Shown here: positions 56,001-64,000 of the stretch, in pieces
Numbering within the stretch: position 1 is the stretch's first letter
Layout: each line of letters starts with the position of its first letter
Assembly: GCA_036362985.1 (NCBI GenBank)
Contig: JAYGXS010000003.1
Location: forward strand, 5,983,751-6,047,750
Reading direction: 5' to 3'
Length of the DNA: 64,000 nucleotides
Source: Ligula intestinalis
Taxonomy: Eukaryota; Platyhelminthes; Cestoda; Diphyllobothriidea; Diphyllobothriidae
Translations under genes and position numbers: made by a program
The notes under the pieces: model-generated
What the model was told of the DNA's origin: nothing
Database searches by the model: none
What the model saw: the letters and a program-made list of their open reading frames with translations, nothing else

Positions 56001-59000
56001 GTTTTTAAGAAAGGTTAAGGAATTCGGCGACTTCGTCTGGGCGAAGCCATAAGTCCTCAGGCGTGAGGTCCGTAGGGTTGGCCAGGTAGTCGAAGAGGTG
56101 GCACGTTGTGTGGGAAGGCAAGAGGCAGTCAGGACAATTGTCTGTGACGTTGTGGAAGCATGAGGTGAGACGGCATTTGAATGAGTTCAGCAGCGTGGAG
56201 AAGCCGGAACACAGCTGGGATAGTCTGGTTCTGGCGTTTCTGGACAGGTTGGCCCTACGTTCTCTGGCCATGACGTCGGAGACCGGCGGAGGAGCGTTGA
56301 GGACTCTGTTGGGATTATATCTGCTAATGGTTTGCTCGACAGTTTCGGTGTGGATACGCTTAACGAGGTCCAGTATCAGTAGATTAGTAGAGTTCACTGA
56401 AGCATGTGAGCGGTACGCGTCTATGGTAGATTGCTTCATGCGTCTAGCAGGTGTAGGGCGTGTTAAGAGACGATAACCCAGATGTTCTGGGTTATGGGAC
56501 TGCGCAATGTAGATTTTGCCTGCATGATAGAGTGTACTTTCAGAGGCAGGACTTGAGTTTCCTGATAGAGTTGATCTACATTGGTCATGTTAACACAGCC
56601 CGTGGCGATGCGGAGAGCAGCGTTCTCAACGCGTTGGACTTTCGCCCAGCTGGTGTCGCTAGACAGTGGGGCAAGGATAGCTTATGCATGCTCAGTCGAT
56701 GCCTTGCCTGTTGCCCGGTAGATCGTGACTAGCGTCTCTGTGTCCTGGCCCCAAGAAGAACCTGCCGAAGCTTTTAAGGTGTTGAGCTTGGCTTTCTTGG
56801 CTTGGATGCCAGCATGGTGGGGCCGATGCAGTAGTACAACAGGCGGTTAACGGGGGAGGACGGCTAGGGGGGGACACAAGTGACAGTGAGATGCGCGCCA
56901 CACACGCACACGCTTTTAAAATATCAACTTATTTAGGACTAGTGTAGACCCCATGGACCTTGATTGTGGGTTAGTTGTCTATATCTGCTTCTGATATGTC
57001 GCACTATCCTGCTTTCATTTAGTCGAGTGTCGGTGTCACAGCCAACTGATCTTTACTGCGATTCAGATATCATGCCTAACCAGCAGATCATGTATTTTGC
57101 TAAGCATAATACGGTTTAGTATCTTAGACGACCAAGCTATTATCAGTGTTGGTTTGCAAGCAGAAGCACCAGACTTGATCGAATCCTCCCAACTCGCGCG
57201 GGCTCGCTGCTCGCTCGGGAAAGACAGTAGTCGGCAGTTCTAACTGCAGATGCAGAAAGAGATTCTGTAAACCGTTGTCGCAGCATGAGTCTGGTTTATC
57301 AAATGTTGACGACAATACGCACTAGAGGTCACTCGCAGGATTCGCTACCCCGAGAACGCTAGGTAAATTAACCCATCTCAAACGGAAGTAAACGGTACTG
57401 ATTATGTGACTAGTCGTTAGATGGTAACGGATCCAGAGCACGGTATGAGCAACAAGGGGCTGCAAACGGACTAAATGTGCCTTGGGAAATACCTCTGCAT
57501 ATTGGCAATAAAGATTGGTCTGACCCTCATACCCGTCTCCTCTTCTTCTTCACCCGTTGTTGTGGCAGTGTAAATATATTTATTGATGTCGAGGTAGAAC
57601 CGACAAAAAATAAGGGAGACCGATATTACCGTTTCTACCTTATTAGCCGTTGTTGTCGGCCAGTCATACCCAATCGTAGATGTGAATCATCCGAAATTTG
57701 AACTCGTAACCTCTTGGTCATGGAGTGTAACATTCTGCTATTGAGTCACGGGCCCGTTGTTTTGTCGACTGCCATCGGGAACCTGATAACATTGTAGGTA
57801 AGAGTGTGTCGTGGGGCCTTTTAATGATACTTATGTATTATACCCACCTACTTACAAATTGTAAGTAGGTTAGATTTCCCACAATCTTCCAGTTTTCAGC
57901 ACGGACCACCCAAAGATAAAAGTTGCCAAAATGTTTTGTACAGAATTTGTCTCTACTGTACACACACGCAGGTACACTCCCAAAAGTAGCGTTGGGTGCG
58001 GACAGAACGTCCTGTATCTCCCTACTCAGAGTGTAATTTGACATCCTAATTTCGGAGGTATCCAAATGAGGGTGAGAAAGGAAAACGGCGACGACAAGCA
58101 GGGTAAATGAAGTGGTGTAAAAGCACCAGGTTCAAGAACACATGCCGGCACTCTCTCCTTCTCCGGCTGGTCGGGGGGGAGGAGGAAGAGGCCCTCGTTG
58201 GGCCTTGCACTCTATCAGTTATAGCTTGCACACAGCAACCCCAGGCGGGCATCCCTTCCGCTTGCGTCGTGTCTTTGGCCGGCGCTTCCGTCGTCGACGT
58301 CTTATTTTGCGTGTGATTGCCTGGAACGACAGCCTGTGCCAGTACTCCACCCCCAGCGAGCACATCAGCAGCATGAATACGCTGTGCCTAATGTCCGATC
58401 CGTAGGAGAGCATTGCTCTCCGACCGCCGGCCGCCGGGTGGTGTGCTGCACCGCCTCCTGCCGGGCTTCTGTCCGTCCCTCGGGGCGTGTTCAGCCTCTG
58501 CATGTTATCCATATTGACCCAGGCGATTCGCATACGGGAGAAGTTTTCCGTATTCAGACTGCAGAGGGCTGTGTAGTTGGTGCCTATTGAATCGCGTCGA
58601 TCGTCGGTTATATCCACATCCAGACTGAACCCATAATTACTGGAGTTTTGATGAATGCCACCGCCGCTGCCGTACTGATTGTTATTATCCTGCTCCATGG
58701 TCTTGGTGCGTCGCGTCCTGGCCAGAAAGACAGTCGCGTTGTCCAGGCTGTCCGAGTCGACTGAAGTGAAGGGGTGTCGGTGCAGCGTGGGGAGTGGTGC
58801 TGGAGGTGCCTCCGGAATGGTCTCCACGAAGAGACTGCGTGCCTCCTTCACGCTCATGCCGCCCCGATAGATCATCGAGGCGCGCAGGTAGGCTGGTATA
58901 AAGATGACGCAGCGGGAAAAGAGTTTTCCCAAAAAGTTACTCGCCTCCAGCAGCACGTGTTCAGAGCTCTTCTTCGATGTGCTCATCACCCGGTAGGCTA

Positions 59001-62000
59001 CATGTTTGGTCATCCACAGACGCAGCTTCAGCATGACTCGAGCCAGCAGGAGGAGACGTGCTCGGTCCATGCTACGGCAGCATTCCTGCATTTCTGCCAG
59101 GATTCGGGTGTTGTTAACTTTGCGTGTCAGTGAGGGAATAAAGTCGTTCAGGACAGCCAGTTGGCAGAGTCGTTTGGAGGGCTCAAATACCGGCCTGTCG
59201 AGGTTTGAGAGGTAGTACTGTAGCATGCGCACGAGTTCCCCGGTGGTGAATTTGTCCAAGTAGGCTGCTCGCCCTTCCTCTGTCATCTGTGGTGGCGTGG
59301 TGATGGTCTTGTTGTTGCTATACTGCTGGACGTTGGGTTCAGGCTGGCCCAGGTCACGCAGCACAACCTGCAGCATCGCGTGGACCTCTGCTTGGCTGCG
59401 TGCATTCATGCCGTTGGTGAGATTCTGCAGCGGTGGCACCCGGCCCTCAATTGTCTCTAGCAGGCCCTCGACTATTGGTGGAACCTGGACTTTCTTTCGG
59501 CGGTGGTGGCCCTTTGACCAATCGATGGGCGTGCCCTGTCGATCTTCAGGTGGCGAGGAGTCGGTTGAGTCGAATTCGTCCTCCTCGTCATCCTCCTCAG
59601 TGGTGGAGTCTGCCGACAGACAGCTCCCTGCTCTAGTGCCGAGGGCCATTCACAACCCTACCGCATGCGTTCCGCGGTCGATCTGCTACCGCGTGGCATC
59701 GATCGATAACAAGCACTTTTCAACTGTGCGTGTCTGGTGTGTTTCGAGGGCCCCGCCCCCGCCAATGCGCCTAGCTGGGCTTCTACTTTGCGCCAGCGAG
59801 TTCCACGACGGTTTTCCGGATTTAAAAGTTTTCCTATCTCTTCAAAGAATAAAAGTATGGACAGGGGAAGCGTCTGTAAAATAAAGCGGTAGCAGCAGCT
59901 TGGGGTCTACTGCAGAATTCTGACGGGGTGTTCTGTTTGTCGAAGGATTTATGAATAGAGGCGGGGCCGCTTTAGGTTCAAACCGAAAAAAATCTAGGGG
60001 AACTGGAATGAGCATTTCTGGATTGGTAGCCATTGTCAGCCAGCCAGCTAGCCATTCAACCAATACAAAGCTCTCAACTTTTGCTCAAAATTTTCGGATT
60101 GCAGAAGCTGATTTCCTCGCAACACTTGATATACCAACAGGAGCCCCCTACTCGATTGCTTTTTCTTTCTCAGTGAACTACACTATTCCTGAGCTCCTAC
60201 GTTTTTTGGGGCTCCTCTTCTGCTCGAACATTTACATGTGTGCTAGATGGCTGCTTGTCGACCGACTAAAGGAAGTCACTCGTCCTGTTGTACCTTGAGA
60301 CTCATTCTCGAGATCCTTCGGCCACCGCTTAGCGACCAGCATATTATAGGCAGAAATACATTATCGAAAAATACTTGGCAGACCGGACTGGCCATTTCGG
60401 GCTTATTAACCGTCATCAGTCAGTCTTATCCAAACCGAGACGATGAACTACCCGTACCTCGAAGTTCAACGTTCTTAACGCAGCGCTGATGACAGCGAAT
60501 AAGCCGAAAATGGCCATTCCAGTCTCCCTTCTGTATGTCGGTAATGTCTTTCTGCTTAGAATTTACATCCGTTTTCTAAGACAGTAGCCAGTAGTTTACC
60601 TCAACCTTTTAGCAAATGCCTTCCTTCCTGGGGATTTTCCATTTTTGGAATTGTGTCTCACTAAACGTTCTGATTGTTGAAAATTTTAGACGTTGCCACA
60701 GTCTGTCACAAGACCTGGCCTGGGTCCTCCCTCTAAACACTCTTCGTCTTTTCAGGATCTGTACTCGCAGTAACGATTAGTGATCAGTCGGCGCCCAACC
60801 AGACGCACCGATTTGTTGGAATTTGCATTGAACGAATCAACGAAGGCCTGTGGAGCAACTTCACCCTCAGGAACGTCGTTGAACGCACTGGTGAGTGGCG
60901 TCCTCTCTGTGGGCGTTCGCCCAGTAAGCTTTTGTGGTACCCCTCTCTCTCTCTCTCTCTCCCTATCGCTCTCGCTTTTCAGTGATAAGTTAATTGGATG
61001 TGAGCTGGGACACGGTGGCTGACCTAGTTTGAGGCCTCAGTCCATATTTTTCACGGCATAGTTCGGTTACTTCCTCCTGACCGAACCTGGACTTCATACA
61101 TGTGTTCGCTGGTGTGTGAAGATCAGCTGACCCTAATATGTTATGCATACCACTGCGCCATCAGAACCCAACTCATTGCTCTCCTTGAATCACGATCAAA
61201 CTTTGTATGCTAAAAGGGCATACTACTCACTATGACTTAGTACCCTTATTTATGAACTTTTACTTGAAGTCTTTGACGCTGGACGGTTCATCGTCTCGAA
61301 TACTCTTGTTCATGTTCTATGTTTATTAACATATTTCTTAACGCATTTCAGTACACATGCTGTACACTTTCAATATTTGTAGGCTGAAGACGCCTTTCTT
61401 GTTATCTTTTTGTACACCGATTTTACATATAGGGAATTTGAATACCTGTGTCTATATTTGCCTTAAATAAACTGGACTGAAATGAATTGCTTTCAATCGC
61501 CAGTTGAAACGGATAGCAGGCATGTTGCTGCGCTTTCAGAACCACATATGGGGTACCAGGTGGTGTAAGAGTGAAATTACCACCTTGTGTAGTTAGCCCT
61601 TGAGGATGAATGTCCGTTCATCAACGTGAGTACTCCTTCTAGGACGCCACGTATTACCCAGGTGGGTAAACAGTGTTACGGTACAGTTGTAAATCTTGGG
61701 GGCCGCGTATTTTATCTTTAAGTGGTGTTGTCAATTGCTGTCTCACACTTGGTGGACCTCTGTGAATAAGCCTCTGACCGATAAAATTTCTGCCACGGCT
61801 GTCGGGTATATACAGTTTACAACTTGGCTTTTGTATATGTACATTTGAAGGATTATAAGCAGCAAATGCCCTTGATGACCTTATAAATGGCAAGTAACCA
61901 TTGCATATTTACATTTAGTATAAATGTGTAGACCTTTAACATAATTTGGAGTCAAAGCCTAACAGCTTCGATTGACTTGTCGTGATACAGTGCAAGACAG

Positions 62001-62977
62001 TATGGGTAAGAACTAGAGTGAGAAAGATTTTTACAAAGCTGCCATCAAAAAAATATGTTGTGAGAGTTGCCTTTGTGAAATATAATGCCATCAAGTCTTC
62101 TTTTAAAATCAGCAATGGTGTCGGCGGTAACCGTCTCGCTTGCCAGTGAGTTCCAAGATCGTACCATTCGTTGACTGAAGAAAAACTTCCTGAGGTCCAA
62201 TCGAGTGTATAGGTGACTTGTGCTGGTAACACTTGAAGAAATCCTCCGGTCTCAGAGAGGAATCGTAGGCCGGATTATCCGAAATGTCCAGAGTAGGTTA
62301 CACTGTGAGCCAAGGGAACTAATGTAAGCTTTATCAATCTGTCTCGGTACGGTAGTGCTTAACACCGTCGACCATCTTCGTCACTCTCCCTTGCACCTGT
62401 TGGCGTGATAAACATCTTTTTTTCATCTCCAGTGCCCAAACTTGCTTTTGCTAAATTTTAATTTTTCAATCACCCACCGTTTTTATACCTGTTTATTTGT
62501 TCTCATCCTCCCCTAAATGCAGCGGTGGAAATTAACTACGAGTTATATAATCCGACTATACTGTCGATAGAGGTACTTCTGCTGGAGAAACGGTTAGACA
62601 AGAACCTGCTCTTCCTACGCGATGCTCCCCTCGCAGAGAGCAGGTACCCCTTTGACCTAGCGCCCGTACCCCACGAGAAGGGAGCTCCTGTCCCCGTGAA
62701 CGATAAAAAGGTACAGATCTGCTTAATGCGGGTTAAGTTCTTTCATTTGTGTGTCTGTTAGTTGCCGTTGCTCTCGTCTAAAGGTTAAGTGAAAGTGCAA
62801 GTCAGTTGCCAGCCACCTGTGCTCGATAACGCCTTGGTGTTCTTGCATCTGCGAGAGATAGAGAGCAGTGGATGCCGCGCAAGTCTCCTATAACTATAAC
62901 TATTGCAGTAGTAGAATAAGTAGTAGTAGTATTAGTAGTAGTAGTAGTAGTATTAGTAGTAGTAGTAGTAGTAGAAT

Positions 62978-63032
<55 letters not shown>

Positions 63033-63291
63033 TCCAACCTCTGGCTGTACCGGTAATACGTATTCGTGATACTTGCCCGTGATGCTGTTTCTCTTGTCCT
63101 CATTTAATTTGCCCAATTGCATGTAGGTTAAACTACTCCCTCGACCTTGGCATTTCCAATGGCAACTTCATGGATATCGAGGGATCGATCCCGACTCACT
63201 CTACGGCCAACTCACTCCAGAGGAACTGAGGGAAATTGAGAAAAAGGTGGATTACGTTGACCGCTACGACCTCATGAAGATGTACCGGTAA
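53049..63291 (+). CDS. MRPL19: Mitochondrial ribosomal protein L19 (bL19m), six exons
   Basis: A structural protein of the mitochondrial large ribosomal subunit. Exons: 53049-53106, 53157-53346, 53399-53526, 60756-60890, 62523-62710, 63127-63291; 287 codons plus TAA, close to the roughly 290 aa of animal orthologues. All introns are GT-AG. Exon 1 (MVSSGLGLRLLRLLPTNFV) looks like a mitochondrial presequence: Arg and Leu rich, no acid. The conserved core is RDRLRERLERREMMLRRR, HLKIPEFYVG / SVLAVTISDQ, FVGICIERINEGLWSNFTL, RNVVERT / AVEINYELYNPTILSIEV, LLEKRLDKNLLFLRDAP, PVPVNDKK and LPRPWHFQW. Introns 1 and 2 are 50 and 52 nt, intron 3 is 7.2 kb and contains two antisense genes, and intron 5 contains a microsatellite. 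Intron 1 ends GAAGAAG, so exon 2 may start at 53157 or 53160 (one residue difference). The last codons CGG TAA also form a donor-like CG|GTAAGA, so a further exon is possible; as read, the protein lacks a short C-terminal tail seen in vertebrates. Confidence 0.85.
53654..54706 (-). CDS. Diverged RhoGAP-like protein, paralogue 1 (nested in MRPL19 intron 3)
   Basis: 350 codons, single exon, ATG at 54706 (the frame extends five codons further only from a GTG). The N-terminus has an acidic stretch IEEEDELL. From about residue 79: APVILVALLEALDKVVPPV, LSPGELAQMLQLLFLRFERP, MSPPQKAILATFLKYCQRW, then IHCLSGLFCGGLIGIP. The order and spacing resemble RhoGAP helices (PPIV..., a loop normally holding GIFR, LLKRFLRELPEPL, NRATLRYLL, NLAIVFGPTL). 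Where the arginine finger should be there is KILNG, so GAP catalysis is unlikely. The C-terminal LWHSITF is shared with paralogue 2. That it is a paralogue is clear from sequence; the RhoGAP link is inference and untested. It lies antisense inside MRPL19 intron 3. Confidence 0.7.
   Translation of the reverse strand: MPKRYLREQNSLEVSNDTSVSKSLEIEEEDELLQIFLNSSLDTAAEEERKLALLGPKPVTMWPRSLRFDSLTPEPTNCTAPVILVALLEALDKVVPPVDKILNGLTEESMRNCDSLLGHLVSDVGKTNRMLCDHLLASLSPGELAQMLQLLFLRFERPVFEALPELCQFIHRRIFYMDPRMSRCRAKDVVFTNGSKQVQQSVDRMSPPQKAILATFLKYCQRWCQAHVGARLREDGKRNSVSEYTEAIHCLSGLFCGGLIGIPRAYISASFRSDDAGSVNALKRDVFTFLLTMTSIELWHSITFSQLVAEEKLPTRDVVAATKEGPDAKSITVTISGSATPQKTKSFNWI
54722..56004. other. Intron 3 spacer of MRPL19
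   Basis: No gene recognised. A short (GTT)n tract lies at 55896-55915. Confidence 0.35.
56005..56830 (-). pseudogene. Jockey-like LINE, RT C-terminal remnant
   Basis: Minus strand: WGQDTETLVTIYRATGKA, SDTSWAKVQRVENAALRIA, TGCVNMTNVDQLYQETQVL, then after stops the 144-codon stretch with ISRYNPNRVLNAPPP, CPDCLLPSHTTCHLFDY and LWLRPDEVAEFLNL. The Q(R/T)V(E/Q)NAALRIATG and CPDC...H..HLFDC motifs are the normal C-terminus of Jockey-type elements. The core RT is missing. Confidence 0.75.
56831..57595. other. Intron 3 spacer, no feature seen
   Basis: No gene or repeat recognised. Confidence 0.3.
57596..57765 (-). repeat. SINE-1, minus-strand copy
   Basis: Reverse complement starts GGCCCGTGACTCAATAGCAG (A-box region) with the B-box-like GAGTTCAAATTTC and ends in the common tail GGTCTCCCTTATTTTTTG. 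Confidence 0.65.
58219..59649 (-). CDS. Diverged RhoGAP-like protein, paralogue 2 (nested in MRPL19 intron 3)
   Basis: 476 codons, single exon, ATG at 59649. Acidic, Ser-rich N-terminus (TTEEDDEEDEFDSTDSS). From about residue 54: KVQVPPIVEGLLETIEGRVP, FTTGELVRMLQYYLSNLDRP, SMDRARLLLLARVMLKLRLW, NFLGKLFSRCVIFIPAYLRA. These align piece by piece with paralogue 1 and with RhoGAP helices; LQNLTNG stands where the GIFR arginine finger would be. An insertion of about 140 residues, Asn/Gly/Ser rich, precedes SVFMLLMCSLGVEYWHRLSF, which matches LWHSITF in paralogue 1. The C-terminus is strongly basic (KIRRRRRKRRPKTRRKRK), suggesting binding to acidic lipids or nucleic acid. RhoGAP relation is inference; no exact function is assigned. 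Confidence 0.7.
   Translation of the reverse strand: MALGTRAGSCLSADSTTEEDDEEDEFDSTDSSPPEDRQGTPIDWSKGHHRRKKVQVPPIVEGLLETIEGRVPPLQNLTNGMNARSQAEVHAMLQVVLRDLGQPEPNVQQYSNNKTITTPPQMTEEGRAAYLDKFTTGELVRMLQYYLSNLDRPVFEPSKRLCQLAVLNDFIPSLTRKVNNTRILAEMQECCRSMDRARLLLLARVMLKLRLWMTKHVAYRVMSTSKKSSEHVLLEASNFLGKLFSRCVIFIPAYLRASMIYRGGMSVKEARSLFVETIPEAPPAPLPTLHRHPFTSVDSDSLDNATVFLARTRRTKTMEQDNNNQYGSGGGIHQNSSNYGFSLDVDITDDRRDSIGTNYTALCSLNTENFSRMRIAWVNMDNMQRLNTPRGTDRSPAGGGAAHHPAAGGRRAMLSYGSDIRHSVFMLLMCSLGVEYWHRLSFQAITRKIRRRRRKRRPKTRRKRKGCPPGVAVCKL
59650..60755. other. Intron 3 end with SINE-1 pieces
   Basis: Contains a partial minus-strand SINE-1 (about 59965-60040) and a minus-plus pair (about 60380-60535) joined near 60486. 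No gene recognised otherwise. Confidence 0.45.
60380..60535. repeat. SINE-1 head-to-head pair, decayed
   Basis: Minus-strand part with GGCCATTTCGGGCTTATTAACC, then a plus-strand part with GAATAAGCCGAAAATGG and CATTCCAGTCTCCC. Same arrangement as at 51885 and 52450. Confidence 0.6.
60946..60977. repeat. (CT)n microsatellite
   Basis: About ten CT units followed by an imperfect CT-rich run, in MRPL19 intron 4. Confidence 0.8.
60978..62039. other. MRPL19 intron 4, no feature seen
   Basis: No gene recognised. A 79-codon minus-strand frame at 61654-61893 is likely chance. Confidence 0.3.
62040..62410 (-). pseudogene. LINE-G RT C-terminal fragment (second copy)
   Basis: Matches 700-1090: the minus strand reads SLASETVTADTIADFKRR and DRTRLDL/LRKFFFSQRM over shifted frames. 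It lies inside MRPL19 intron 4. Confidence 0.6.
62892..63032. repeat. (AGT)n microsatellite in MRPL19 intron 5
   Basis: About 40 imperfect AGT units with a few ATT/AAT interruptions. It creates long Ser or Thr repeats in chance frames on both strands; none is a gene. Confidence 0.95.
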
Positions 63292-63479
63292 GATTGACTT
63301 AGCTTAATTTCAACAATGATTGTTTTTTTTTTGCTGCAGTAATTGGTAGCAACTACTGAAACTTGCAGAACGAGTTGTCGCACCGTTTCCTTTCGATTTT
63401 TCCGATACCCTGTAATTTGCATATAAGTTCAAGCACAGTCACCTAGACGCTGTTGTTCTTGTGGTCTATTCTGCTCTTA

Positions 63480-64000
63480 AATATTCAGATAAGGGTTGCA
63501 GTGCGTACGTATAAGCATTTATTGACTTCTCATCAGCCTTTAATGCTATCCCACGCCATCTCCTTAATAAAACGCCTGCATGTGGCTCTCCTGGCAAGCG
63601 AAAATTTACGGTCCTTTCCAACAATTGCGGAGTTATGCAAGACTTATCTTCTTATCCCTTCATCTCTCCTCTCTCCACACTGACGACCTACGGTCGCCAA
63701 ATGGTTTTTTTATGTAGAATATGCTGATGATATGATCGTTTATTCTCTCAAAAGTCAGCCACATCTCTGGATTCTTAAAGGTGACCTAGATCACGTGTGA
63801 GCATGGTCGTTAGCCAATGGTCTTGGACGGAATAACCAGAAGTCAGTCCATTGTGCATTTCGATTGCGACTCTCTCCCAGTTCTGAATTCTTAGACATCC
63901 TGTTTAATGAGGTATCCTCTTTCCGGTACCTTGGTGTTACTCTGACATCTAATCCTTCATTGCCTCTTCACTGAATCAGTTGGTTACGTTTATGTGACAC
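63480..64000 (+). pseudogene. LINE RT palm fragment at window edge
   Basis: Plus strand: FIDFSSAFNAIPRHLLNK, then EYADDMIVYS (catalytic YADD), SQPHLWILKGDLDHV, AWSLANGLGRNNQKSVHCAF and SSFRYLGVTLTSN. Between the first two pieces the region with the QG motif is shortened or garbled. This is an LINE type not seen elsewhere in the window. It continues past the end. Confidence 0.7.

Noticed and set aside
62802..63122. Long Thr/Ser/Leu-repeat frames on both strands
   Set aside because: They come from the AGT microsatellite in MRPL19 intron 5.
1..64000. CRISPR arrays, bacterial operons, prophage
   Set aside because: Nothing fits; spliced genes and LINEs mark the DNA as eukaryotic.

Overview
This is nuclear DNA of a eukaryote, most likely a flatworm and probably a tapeworm or fluke. 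That taxon is my inference from the style of the LINE, gypsy and SINE sequences and from the compact introns; nothing here is diagnostic. Genes are split by GT-AG introns, there are no operons, and about two thirds of the window is retrotransposon. A 10-base run of N at 30168-30177 marks an assembly gap.

Layout: 1-41.4 kb is a nested pile of non-LTR retrotransposons. I sort them into families LINE-A to LINE-G by their shared 3' ends and RT motifs. LINE-A (1298-about 5765, minus) is nearly complete: ORF1, then an ORF2 (endonuclease plus RT) in the -1 frame, with a canonical -1 slippery heptamer in the overlap and a single in-frame stop in ORF2. LINE-B (two copies), LINE-C (two copies, one split by later insertions), LINE-D, LINE-E (six pieces on both strands), LINE-F and LINE-G are broken. 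Three LINE-E copies share the same lost catalytic aspartate (YAHD for YADD). The only host coding piece in this part is an orphan BACK-domain exon of a Kelch-like (KLHL) gene at 24835-25205, between two LINE-E copies.

41.7-47.1 kb is a complete Ty3/gypsy LTR element on the minus strand. Its two LTRs are close to identical. One reading frame runs gag-protease-RT-RNase H-integrase and is broken by two stop codons. A 96-bp direct repeat flanks it on both sides. 47.1-51.9 kb is mostly unrecognised, with an RTE-like LINE tail at about 50.5 kb. 51.9-52.8 kb is a cluster of tRNA-derived SINEs, partly in head-to-head pairs.

53.0-63.3 kb holds the best host gene, mitochondrial ribosomal protein L19 (MRPL19, bL19m), plus strand. 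Six exons encode about 287 aa. The first two introns are only 50 and 52 nt; the third is 7.2 kb. Nested in that large intron on the opposite strand are two single-exon paralogous genes (53654-54706 and 58219-59649). They look like a strongly diverged RhoGAP-type helical domain without the arginine-finger motif. The window ends in another LINE RT fragment on the plus strand (from about 63.48 kb).
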